DNA from: Sabellastarte sp. h YS-2021
Taxonomy: Eukaryota; Annelida; Polychaeta; Sabellida; Sabellidae
Reading direction: 5' to 3'
Length of the DNA stretch: 64,000 bases
Assembly (NCBI GenBank): GCA_964017235.1
Contig: OZ024930.1
Span: 149,296,221-149,360,220, forward strand
The notes below the pieces were generated by a model that was not told where the DNA came from, did not search any database, and was given only the letters and a program-made list of their open reading frames with translations. The position numbers and the translations under genes are program-made. Positions 19,500 to 30,400 of this stretch are shown piece after piece. The stretch's first letter is position 1. Every line of letters starts with the position of its first letter.

Positions 19500-21480
19500 C
19501 AAAAATAAGTTCTTAAAAGACTAAGATAGCCATAACATTATTAATATTCAAAATTTAAATAGACAGGCATTTCCTTTTAAAAATTCAAAGATTTCAGCTT
19601 ATAACCCACATAGTTTGACAGTTACTGGGCTTTAAAGTGGCATAATGTCCATAAATTGGGTTTCTGTGGGCATTTTACAATTGTTAAAGAGACCTTAGCA
19701 ATTAAACTACAGATCTGAAACTTTTTGGGGGACATACATAACAAACAAAAATTATATATAATACAGTTTAAGACTTGTCACACTAAGCATTTCCAAATAA
19801 CAGGGCAAAATACGGAAAAAATGTCCAAAAAGGCACTTGGGCGAGTGTCTATGGCCCTCATACACAGGTTAAATGTCTACTAAAAACCTTGATTTTCGCC
19901 ATATGTAAAAAGGACATAATAATGCATTCCCAGATGGGATTTCAGCTCCATCAATCACATAGTTTAACAGTCACAGGGCTTAAAGGTGGCAAAAAGTCCA
20001 AATATTGGGTCTCTGTGGGCCTTTTAGAGATCTCGATGTGGCTTTCAAATTAAAGCTTCAGACTTAAAATTTGTTACATACTAAGATTACACATAGAATA
20101 TGTATCTAATAAAGTTTGAAACTTCTCAGACTTACCATTTCCAAGTTACAGAGCAAAATATGTGAAAAATGTCTTAAAAGGGTCACTCAGGTGGGTGTTT
20201 AAGGTCCTCATACACAGGTTAAATGTCTACTTGAAGCCTTGATTTTTGGCACATCTAAACAGAACATAATAATGTATTCCCAGATGAGATTTCAGCTCTA
20301 TCAGTCACATAGTTTAACAGTCACAGGCCTTAAAATTGGCAAAAAGTCCAAATACTGGGTCTTTATGGGGCCTTGTAGAGACCTAAATGTGGCCTTCAAA
20401 TTAAAGCTTCAGACTTAAAATTTGTCACATACTAAGATTACACATAGAATATGCATCTAATACAGTTTGAAACTTCTTAGACTTACCATTTCCAAGTTAC
20501 AGGTAAAAATATGTGAAAAATGTCTAAAAATGGTCACTCGGGTGGGGATTTATGGTCCTCATACACAGGTTAAATGTCTTCTTAAAGCCTTAATTTTTGG
20601 CACATATATAAATAACATACTAATATCTTCCCAGATAGGATTTGAGCTCTATCAGTCACATAGTTTGACAGTCACAGGGCTTAAAAGTAGCAAAAAGTCC
20701 AAATATTGGGTCTTTGGGAGCCTTTTAGAGACCTCAATTTGACCTTCAAAATTAAAGCTTCAGACTTAAAATCTGTTACATACTAAGATTACACACAGAA
20801 TATATATCTAATACAGTTTGAAACTTCTCAGACTTACCATTTCCAAGTTACAGGGAAAAAGATGTGAAAAATGTCTTATAAGGGTCACTCGGGTGGGTGT
20901 TTATGGTCCTGATACACAGGTTAACTGTCCATTAAAGGCCTAAATGTTGGGGCACATATAAGAAAACACATAGATATATTCCCAGATGATATTTAACTTA
21001 GATGAGAGACATAGTTTGAAAGCTACAGTGCTTGAAAGTGGCAAAAAGTGCATAAATTGGGTCTCTGTGGGCACTTTTGAGACCTTAAGTCGACCCCTTT
21101 GGGTAAACCTACAGCCCTAAAATTTTCTACAGACAAGGATTACATATCAAAGTTATACCTAGCACAGTTTGAGACTCATCAGAATTACCACTTCCAAATT
21201 ATAGGGCAAAATATGTGAAAAGTATAGCAAAAAATCCCTAAGTGGGGGTATTTATGGGCCTCAAGGACAATTTTCTCCTCAACTTAAAGTCGATTTTTGG
21301 CACATGTACTAAGAACATATTAATGTGTTGTCAGGTAAAATTTCAGCCAGCTGAGCATCATAGTTTGTGACCTACAGGGCTCTAAGTGGCCAAAAGTGCA
21401 ATTTCTGACCTTAAGGTGGCCATAAGTTCTTTTTTACTGGGAGTTTAAGGTCACCTTAAAATAGGGATCTTCCTTTGGGC
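19500..21480. repeat. Tandem array of ~350-bp units (about five copies)
   Basis: The marker TACACAGGTTAAATGTCT begins at 19861, 20211 and 20562, and a variant at 20913, giving a period of 350-351 bp. Outer copies are more diverged. Each unit also has TTCAGCTC-TATCA, CACAGGGCTTAAA, and CTTACCATTTCCAAGTTACA words. Small frames inside are fortuitous. The array runs directly into the GGC-rich end at 21540-21640, so it is probably the core of a minus-strand Helentron-like element. Confidence 0.85.
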
Positions 21481-21645
21481 ACCCTTAACATGTGTACCAA
21501 GTTTGAAAAAAAAATATGAATTTGTTTTTGAGTTATCGCGTCCACAAGGAAATTTCTACGGCGGCGGCGGCGGCGGCGGCGCAACGGACCTGAATCCAAT
21601 ATATCCCCGACTTTCGTCTGGGGATATAATAAATCCATATTGTTT
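21481..21645 (-). mobile_element. 5' terminal part of a Helentron-like element carrying the 350-bp array
   Basis: Read on the minus strand: TATCCCCAGACGAAAGTC then GGGGATATA (a terminal palindrome), GGATTCAGGTCCG, seven GCC triplets, AAATTTCCTTGTGGACGCG, ATAACTCAAAAAC. This is closely colinear with 37267-37400, the 5' end of the large element in the Ngaro. The two elements share ends but carry unrelated arrays. The 3' end, expected near 19320, was not resolved. Confidence 0.72.
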
Positions 21646-22022
21646 TGGCAACTATTTTACTGCCATATGTAATGTTCAGTGTGTACTTTGCACTACATAT
21701 AATCTCTGCATGCCCACAGATTAGCTTTTATTATTGCAACTTTAATTGGTGCTCACAACTTTAGTTTGAACTGACAGTTTTAAATTCACGTTCACTTCCA
21801 GTACACCACTGTAAACCCTCTATAATCTGAACCAAATTTATGACTGTCCATTGTTTATTTTTCCCTAAAATATCTCTTCCTTTTTCAAAAACTTTCTGCT
21901 ATCCAAACAGTCTGAGACTGGCTCTCTGTGTACATAATAGAGACTTTGCTGTATTACTCAAACTGAACTATACTGTTGTCTGTCCATTTATTTGTTCACA
22001 CATAATCTCAAATTTATACATG
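21646..22022. other. Unannotated spacer
   Basis: AT-rich sequence without repeats or ORFs that can be supported; short frames lack coding character. Confidence 0.4.
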
Positions 22023-22024
22023 TA

Positions 22025-22248
22025 GAGTAAGAAATCTAAAATTCGCCACATATCTGAAATTCGCCACATGTGCAAATACTAATAAAATAAATGAAGTGAG
22101 GTGAGATTTGTTGAATGTATAGTAAATTAAAGCTTTCTGAACTGAAAAATACCAATTTTAAGACAAAACATCATTTTCTGCATAAAATTAACTAAGGTTT
22201 TAGAAGTGGCGAATTTTAGATTCCTGGCGAATTTTAGATTTCTTACTC
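22025..22248. mobile_element. MITE with ~26-bp inverted repeats and TA flanks
   Basis: Begins GAGTAAGAAATCTAAAATTC and ends with its reverse complement, each followed internally by a second diverged half-copy (AAATTCGCCAC). TA lies directly outside both ends, fitting the TA duplication of Tc1/mariner-type MITEs. 224 bp, non-coding. Confidence 0.8.
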
Positions 22249-22286
22249 TATATATTTGTGTTTGTTTATCCATAAATTCTGTACTT

Positions 22287-22400
22287 CAGGGGCCGTATTC
22301 ACGAAAGGTCTTAGCCAAGTCTTAGGCTTAACTTTGGTATAAAAATATAGCCAACTTAAGCCTAAGACTTGGCTAAGACCTTTCGTGAATACGGCCCCTG
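22287..22400. mobile_element. Perfect palindromic MITE, 114 bp
   Basis: The two arms CAGGGGCCGTATTCACGAAA... and the complement ...GAATACGGCCCCTG pair over about 44 bases around a short AT-rich centre, making a long hairpin. The termini begin with CAG, as in hAT-type MITEs. The flanking octamers CTGTACTT and GTGTAACA agree at only some positions, so a target duplication is not proven. The near-perfect pairing suggests a recent insertion. Confidence 0.85.
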
Positions 22401-24212
22401 GTGTAACAGAGGTTATAGGTATGCAGTTATAATACACAACAATGGTTGTAAAAAATACCTTGAACTACTATTTCTACCTTTTTCATATAAGTCAAGCATG
22501 TAGTGGGCTTACTTGTTTATGTCAGTTGTCTCATTATAAATATGCTTTCAGTATTCTTTTGTGTACTTTTATAAATATTTGATTATCCAAACACCTATCA
22601 GTAACTTATAAAGTTCTCCATTATTACTTATCCTAAGTTGGGAGATAACCACTGTGGCAGTAGTCTTGTTCTACCGGTACTTTGGGTTTACATAAAGGTT
22701 TTTCCTACTAGGGGCTTTTTCTGTTTACTTGACAATTGGTGTCCGTGTACAAAATAGCCGTTTTGTAAAACAGAGGCTTAAATATGGCTGCCATAATTCA
22801 TTCTCCACTTCAAAATTTGAAATGGCTGAAAAATAAGGTACTGTAAGTATATAAAACAACTGCCCAAAGTAATCTTGGGTGTTTCTGCATGTTTAACAGG
22901 TTTTCTATTTCAAAATAGCATTTGACGAGAGATAATATGTGTCAAACAAGGAACATATATGTCATTAGTGGAATACTTTGACAACAAAAAAGTCACATGA
23001 CACAGAAAACCACTGTGGTTATTTGATAAACTTGGTCTCAACTGAGACCCCTTCTTGTACACCGTTTGAGACAAAGACTTAGCTGAGCCAAAAGACTCAG
23101 ATTTGGGCCAGTGGCTAAGCCTGAGACTAGGCTAAGTCTGATACCTTTCTTGAATCCGCGCCTGGACAAATTGTGGACAGTTACAATAAAAAAATTGCCA
23201 ATGGAATGTACACATAAGGGTATTTTAAATCGAGATCTTTTTGCTAACTGTCATAAGAGTTTTTTCACTCAAGTTCAATCCTATGTATTTTCCCAGTCTT
23301 CCCAACTTTTTTCAACAGGTCTAGCTTAATTCCTCCCAAGTTCTTAAAAAATGAGAGGGTGTAATAGTATGTCAAGAGAGTGGGACTGGGGTAATATCAA
23401 AACATGTTTTGTTCCCAAGCCTCCTCTCCTATTTATAATCTCACATTTCGCCCCGTCTCATTTTTCAGAGTTCTATGTTGTATTTATATGTTTACCATGC
23501 TTATAGATTTCCTATATTTATACTGAAGACCAAATATATATACTGTATACTGTGCCATTTGTTGAAAAATTGTTCTTTATGTGTATCTATCCTGTCTGTA
23601 AACAACAACAATATCAAATTAATTGTTATATACTTAGGCAAAAAAAAAAACGCAAAAAAACCCCGCTATATTGTAATTTATTCTTTATAAAACTTGCATT
23701 TCTTTTATGAGTAAGCTAATACGTATGTTACTGCAAAATGCACAATGAACTTTAAGTAAAATTTCACACAGTACCATACCTCAGCTTTTATTTCATTAAA
23801 TGTGTTCATATAAATTAATTAAATAACTAAGGAGAACACCATAACCTGACATATATTATTTCACTTTAAAGAAATTATTACACATAAACAAACAACCTCA
23901 AAGTGAAAACATATACCTATAGAGAAGTCAAGTAATCCTGAAATGTCTGAACTATTAGTATGTCGCCAATGGCTCAGTTGAAAAGATAAGTATCTTGTGT
24001 ATCACAAAGTATATAATATAATATAATATATAATGTCCATCTTGTTGATTTTTTGTGTAGACTGTTGAACAGATCAATAAAACAGAGAAAATTTCCCAAG
24101 ACGTTACTACCAGTTTTCCTGTTCTATTTATAGAATATTTTAATTCTTTCAGATATAAACAAATCGATCACTGAAAATGACAGCAGTGTGCAGGGGAGAG
24201 CCATGTTTTTAA
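22401..24212. other. Spacer with one decayed MITE (about 23030-23166)
   Basis: The GGTCTCAACTGAGACC and TTGAATCCGCGCCTGG words at 23030-23166 match the palindromic MITE family in diverged form. Short A runs and AT repeats (TATAATATAATATAATATA near 24011) occur. No ORF or RNA gene could be supported. Confidence 0.45.
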
Positions 24213-24579
24213 TTAAGCGTCCCTGAAAGAGCGCTTATTTGTTTTTGCCTCAGTTTCCTCTCCGCCGCCGCCGCCGTCGCATTATGGTCTCCCTTGAATA
24301 TCTCCCTTATTATTAGAAGGTTTCAAACAATATTTGGCAGTTATATACCTTAGGCGTGGGAAAATTTTTCTGCATGCTTAAATTTGACCTTTATGAAGGT
24401 CACATGATCAAAAACTATTTTTTGAAGTACACCCCGCCGTCATCACAGTTCAGGAAAAACTACTTGCTACAGAGCCTTATAATTTGACACACCTGTTCAT
24501 ACTATCGAAAACGCGAGCTGATTAGATTTTGGGAGCAATCCCTTGAAAAATGTCTCATTTATGAGTGATTTTCTGACAC

Positions 24580-24898
24580 CTTCCAATCTGAAAGCCTTAA
24601 ATTTTGGCCAACCCCCCTATTATCTTCTTAAGTATTGCATTTAGAGCTATAAAATGTACTGGGAGGTAATAGGAAACTATATGTGGAGAGTCTAAATAGC
24701 CGGTCAGTTTTACCCCACGGCCCCCCCTTATGGGTCAAACTGGGGTCATAAAATAGCTGATTTTGAGTTTTTGCCTTATATCTCCTTTATTGTTGCTTTT
24801 ATAGCTTCAGAATGTATTAAGAGGTATTGGGAAAGCATATATGAAGAGTCTAAATAGCCGGTCAGTTTTACCCCCTGACGCCCCCTTATGGGTCAAAC
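24580..24898 (+). repeat. 156-bp tandem array, left part
   Basis: About two units with the words GAGAGTCTAAATAGCCGGTC, TTATGGGTCAAACTGGGG and TATCTCCTTTATTGTTGC. The array is cut at TGGGG (24899-24903) by the Gypsy LTR and resumes at 31516. Confidence 0.88.
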
Positions 24899-24903
24899 TG
24901 GGG

Positions 24904-25701
24904 TGTAAGATATGTATTTTTATTAGGATGTTGTATCACTGTTATATAAATATTTGTTTGTTTTTTGTGATTTATGTATGTAAAATAATGATTCAGTCTC
25001 TTGAAAGTTTATATTACTAGTTTACTGGAAGTTGTGGTTTCAACATTTCCAGTTCCCCGCTATGTGTCAGAATAATACACAGGGGAACTGCTGTAAAAGT
25101 AAAGGGAGGTAGTCCACCCTCACCTTTACACATTTGGAATATATTTGTAAAACTGAGATATAAATGGTTTATTGTGATTTATTAAGTCAATTAATGTAAT
25201 GTTAAAACATAGCCACTGCAAAGGCTAAGATATTTTCTTTGTCATTTTCACTCCTAGAAACATTTATGTGTTTCTCCAGCTGTATGCAACTTATCACTTT
25301 GACAGTTTAACTATTATGTTCAACCCTTATGTTATTGTAGATCTTTCCCTTCCCACAGGGCAGATTTTGATTGTGTATTAGTTGGTTACTGCAATGTATT
25401 AGTTGGTTACTGCAATGTACACAGGAGACAGTTTTCTGAGTTATTTTGAGGCAGTAAGAAGTGTTTTCAGCCATAGAGCTAGATATATGTAGAAATATAT
25501 TATTTAGGCAGACCTAAATAATTTTTATCTGAACAGTTTTGAAATTCTTAAAAGAAGTATTAATTAGGCAGACCTAATTAATTACCATAAAATATATGTA
25601 TCAGGATTATTGATGTAATTTCACTGTAAATAAAGTAGAACTAGCAAATTGGAACTTTATCACTGATTACCAGGCAACTGCTCATCTGTGTTTACACAAC
25701 A
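24904..25701 (+). repeat. 5' LTR (798 bp)
   Basis: Starts TGTAAGATATG and ends TTACACAACA (TG...CA). Compared with the 3' LTR it has a tandem duplication of 21 bp (ATTAGTTGGTTACTGCAATGT) around 25378-25420. It has substitutions near 25038, 25170 and 25530. GGCAGACCTAA appears twice near 25507 and 25567. Confidence 0.96.
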
Positions 25702-25706
25702 ATTTA

Positions 25707-25724
25707 TGGGGGCTCGTCCGGGAT
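25707..25724 (+). promoter_or_regulatory. Primer binding site, tRNA-Pro type
   Basis: TGGGGGCTCGTCCGGGAT lies five bases after the 5' LTR. This 18-mer is complementary to the 3' end of tRNA-Pro and equals the well-known proline primer site of gammaretroviruses. The identity reflects tRNA conservation, not viral origin. Confidence 0.93.
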
Positions 25725-26144
25725 CATTGTGACAGTTGCCTAAGTATTACTTGGATATACTTCGGAAGAATATTGTGAAATTGCAGTGGATATTATAGAT
25801 TATATTGGATTTAATGATCACTGACGTTATCTCTGCAAAAGTGTGGAATGAAAACTTGATATTATGTTTTAGTGGACTAATTAAACTGTGTACAATCTCT
25901 GCAAAGTGTGGACAGAATAAGTCAAGTATAACTTCTAAAATAAAGCAATATTCTTGTGGACAGAGAGCTGATCTTTCATATTAATCTATAATTGATATAT
26001 GATAGTAAAACTGGCCTAAGGGTAATTAAAGGCTGATCAAGTCTCAACCATTTAAAAATTGCTTTGTTTTATATGAAAAGTCAAGTTGAATCATACACAA
26101 ACAGGGAACTCAAGTGATTTATATTGTTATTCAAACTGAACATT

Positions 26145-27440
26145 ATGGCCGCATCCACAGAAAAATGGATTGCCTGTGGAAAGGAAATGGGATTAAAGGA
26201 GGAAGCTTTACTGGAGTTTGTTGTGCAACATGAAAGGGAGGAAGCTGAACGTGATGAGCGGGCCCACCTCAGGTCTATTGAAAAGGAAAAGCGTGAGTTG
26301 GAACAAATGAGGCTGGAAGAACATGAACACGAGCGACAACATGAAAAACAAATGAAAGAGATGGAACTGCTTGAGAAAGAGAAAGACAGGGAGCATGAGA
26401 GGCGAATGCAGGACAGGACAGGTAGTCTTCCACTTAGCCCAATGCCTACCACTGTGGACGACGTACCAAAAGGCCCGAAACTTCCTTATCATGATGACAA
26501 TAAGGATGATATAGATTCATATATTAGGCGGTTTGAGAGATATGCAGAGGCCTGCAAGTGGGACAGATCCAGGTATGCCACTTACTTGGGGAACCTACTT
26601 CAGGGAAAGGCACTTGAGGTTTATGTCAGAATGCCGTTAGAAGACATCTCAGATTATGATAAGCTGAAAAATGCATTACTGAGAAGATTCGAGATGACAG
26701 AGGAAGGATTTAGGAGAAAATTCCACAGCTCCAGGATGGAAAAGGGGGAAACCGCATCTCAATTTATGAGCAAACTCGCCGATTGCTTTGATAGGTGGAC
26801 AAAACTCGCAAATATCCAAGAGTCATATGCAGGCCTACGTGAGTTTATAATAGTGCAACAGTTCTTATTTGCATGTCCAAAGGAAGTTGCTACTCATGTT
26901 AGGGAGAAAGCATTGACTAAGACAGGTGAAGTGACTTCAACTGCTGACTTGTATATGGATGCTCATAAACTCAGCCTTTGGTCGGACACAAAGCCAAAGA
27001 AGACCATGAAACAAGCTGTGTCAGAAGAAAAACAGATTGTCCAGCCAGCCAAAGGAAACTTTGAGAAGCCTGCCAAGATTGGGCAAGAGAATCATAGTGT
27101 GAAAGGCTATGGGAGTAAACCAAGATCTACAGTTAGGTGTTATAACTGTAATGGCATAGGACATTATGCAAGTGAATGCAGAAAGGCAAAGCATGTGGCA
27201 GTTACCCAGGTACAGCAGACACCTGATGATGAAAGCCCAGTAGGCATAGGGCTTGTTACTACATCCACTTGCTGCTTTGTAGAGGAGACCCATGAATGCA
27301 AGAGGCATGCAATCGGAATGGGTAGATTAAGATGCCCAACAATCGGGTCCACTAAACTGCTTGTCGAAGATAGCCAGTCAATGAAGAACTTGCCAACTGC
27401 AAGGGGCAAACTGAATGGCAAGGATGTGACTGTCCTCTGA
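26145..27440 (+). CDS. Gypsy gag
   Basis: Starts at ATG 26145 (MAASTEKWIACG). The next ~90 residues are a highly charged Glu/Arg/Lys/His coiled-coil region. A capsid-like domain follows (YIRRFERYAEACKWD, LLQGKALEVY, TASQFMSKLADCF). The nucleocapsid CCHC knuckle CYNCNGIGHYASEC lies near residue 332. The frame stops at TGA 27438-27440 immediately before the protease Asp. Because pol continues in the same frame, this is effectively the gag part of one gag-pol frame with one UGA. Full capsid and RNA-binding features suggest it is functional. Confidence 0.93.
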   Translation: MAASTEKWIACGKEMGLKEEALLEFVVQHEREEAERDERAHLRSIEKEKRELEQMRLEEHEHERQHEKQMKEMELLEKEKDREHERRMQDRTGSLPLSPMPTTVDDVPKGPKLPYHDDNKDDIDSYIRRFERYAEACKWDRSRYATYLGNLLQGKALEVYVRMPLEDISDYDKLKNALLRRFEMTEEGFRRKFHSSRMEKGETASQFMSKLADCFDRWTKLANIQESYAGLREFIIVQQFLFACPKEVATHVREKALTKTGEVTSTADLYMDAHKLSLWSDTKPKKTMKQAVSEEKQIVQPAKGNFEKPAKIGQENHSVKGYGSKPRSTVRCYNCNGIGHYASECRKAKHVAVTQVQQTPDDESPVGIGLVTTSTCCFVEETHECKRHAIGMGRLRCPTIGSTKLLVEDSQSMKNLPTARGKLNGKDVTVL

Positions 27441-30400
27441 GATACAGGATGTACCGGAGCAGTAGTGAAGAGAAGTCTGGTAGAGGAAGACCAGCTACTA
27501 AATTACAAGTGTAACTATATCAGCATTGACAGGACGATGAAGCCTGTACAAGTTGCAAGAGTGTACATTGTGTCACCAATCTACACAGGTTATTTTGAAG
27601 CATTGTGTGTGGAAGATCCACTTTGTGACGTCGTTATAGGTAACTTACCTGAAGTTGTTAAACAGAAGCATGACTTGCTTCACAATGCCAAGAATGGCAT
27701 CAGGATTGGCCCAGATGATGGTCAGGGCCCTAAGGAGTCACATTGTGATGAAAATTTGAAGAAAATAGACAAAAGCATTATAACTCAAGCTGTTACAACT
27801 AGGCTTGGTCACGAAAAGGCAAACAGAAAAGAAAAGCCACTGAAAGTAACTGCATTGAAGGACATAGGTGATCCTGCAGATTTCAAGTTAGCCCAAGAGG
27901 AAGATGCTTCATTATTCAAAGAAAGAAAGTGGGCAGAAATCGGGAAAGTGAAATACAACCCTAAAGCTCACAGTGAAACTTCATACAGAGTTGACAAGGG
28001 ACTACTGTACAGAATAGTCACCAAACAGAAATTAGGACTGAACACAGAGGAAAGACAACTAGTAGTGCCTAAGAAGTACCGCCAAGCTGTGCTGAATCTA
28101 GGACATGAAACATTACTTGCTGGTCATATGGGCATTGTGAAGACCACTGACAGAATACAGTCAAACTTTTTCTGGCCAGGCATGCATCTCGATGTCCAGA
28201 ATTTTTGCAGGTCATGTGACATATGCCAGAGAACAGTTCCAAGAGGCAGAGTGGCAAAGGCTCCATTGGGACAAATGCCAATTGTTAATACACCATTTCA
28301 GAGAGTAGCGGTGGACCTGATTGGTCCCATACAACCAGTCAGCAACCGCGGTCATCGTTACATCCTCACAATGGTGGACATGGCAACAAGATATCCAAAA
28401 GCCATGGCACTCAAGAATATTGACTCAGTGACTGTTGCAGAGGCATTGATCAAGATGTTTAGTGATGTCGGATTCCCAGCGGAGATGTTAAGTGATCGTG
28501 GAACACAATTCACTTCTGACATGATGAAAGAGGTTGAGAGACTAGTCTCAATCAAACCCTTAGTGACCACCCCTTATCATGCACAATGCAACGGTCTGTG
28601 TGAGAAGTTTAATGGAACATTGAAGCAAATGCTGAAGAAAATGGTTGGGGAACAACCAAAGGACTGGGACCGGTATATCGAACCACTCTTGTTTGCTTAC
28701 AGGGAAACCCCAGTGGAGAGTTTAGCAGGGTTTTCGCCATTTGAGGTGCTATATGGCAGACCTGTTCGAGGTCCTATGTCAGTGTTGAAGGAAGTGTGGT
28801 CAAATGAAGAGGTCCAAGAAGCAGTCAAAGATACATATGAGTATGTCCTTGATCTGAGGGATCGGCTAGAAGAAACCAGAAAATTGGTTTCTGAGGGTCT
28901 GCAGAAGGCCCAGGACAACCAGAAGAGATATTTTGATAGAAAGGCGATACATCGAGAGTTGAAAGAAGAGGATAAGGTGCTGATACTCCTCCCAACAGAT
29001 GAAAACAAACTGTTGATGCGTTGGAGAGGACCATATCCAGTCAGAGCTCGTATTGGGATGAACAATTATGCTGTTGACATAAATGGAAAGACAAAGGTGT
29101 ACCACATCAACATGCTGAAACAGTATTTTGATAGGGGTGATTTGGCAGTGGAAGCCACAGAAGCAGGTGCTATGGGGATCATAGATGACCAAGAGAACAA
29201 TGAGATCAGCCCAGGTGAAGCCATTGTAACTGGCAAGATTTTTGGGACACCTAAAGATGCCGAAACACATCTGGATGTGAACATAAGCGAAGCTCTGTCC
29301 GATAATCAGAAAGAAGAAGTCCAAGAACTGGTTGCAAAGTACAGTGACATATTTTCATCAATCCCAGGAACTACCCACCTGGTGAAGCACGATATAGTGC
29401 TAGGTGATGATGTGCCAGTGAGGACAAAGCCCTACCCAGTCCCATATGCAAAGTATGAGGAGATGAAGACACAAATAGATGAGATGTTACAACTTGGCAT
29501 CATTGAGGTTTCTGAATCACCATACTGCAGCCCACTTGTTATGGTTAAGAAAAAAGATGGTTCAATGAGGTACTGCCAAGACATGAGGAACATTAACAGG
29601 AAGACAAAGTTTGACTGTGAGAGATCTGTAGAAATTGATTCCATATTTGCGAAGCTATGTGATGATAGATATTTCTCCAAATTTGATTGTTGCAGAGGTT
29701 ACTGGCAGATCCCTTTGACAGAAAGAGCAAAGGAGATAACCGGATTTTCCACACCCTTCGGTCACTACCAGTTTGTTAAGATGCCATTTGGACTTGTGAA
29801 TTCTGGAGCAACATATGAGAAAATGATGAGAAAACTATTGGGAAACCTTGAATGTATTGACCACTATGTTGATGATGTACTGGAGCACACCAGAGATTGG
29901 TCGGAGCACATGAGAGTGATGGAAAACTTTTTTCAGAAGGTTCGACAGGCAAACCTGACACTGAAACCCTCCAAGTGTTACCTTGGATATTTTGAAGCTG
30001 AGTTTCTTGGACATAAAGTTGTGAATGGCATGCTAGCTACCCAGGATGATAAGTCAGAAAAGATCAGAAACTCCCCCATCCCAAACACCAAGAAACAACT
30101 GCGGTCATTCCTTGGATTATGCTCTTACTACCGCCGTTACATACCAAACTTTGCCGAAATTGCATTCCCACTGACGGAACTGACCAAGAAGAAGATGTCG
30201 GAAAAGCTGGCCTTAACAGATGTCCACAGAGATGCCATAGAGAAGCTCAAAGAGATCATGTGCTCAGGTCCCATATTGAAACTACCAAATGTGAAGGGAA
30301 GGTTTGTGCTCAGGACTGATGCATCAAATGTCGGGATAGGTGCTGTGTTGATGCAGTACCATGAAGATGAGCTGTTCCCAGTGATGTATGCAAGCAGAAA

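Noticed and set aside
25707-25724. Possible retroviral or contaminant origin because the primer site equals a gammaretroviral one
   Set aside because: The site is dictated by the conserved tRNA-Pro 3' end. The pol order, Gypsy-type domains and lack of env identify an invertebrate LTR retrotransposon.
26081-26492. Minus-strand frames opposite gag (Ser/Cys/Phe-rich)
   Set aside because: Mirror frames produced by the Glu/Lys/Arg-rich coiled coil of gag.
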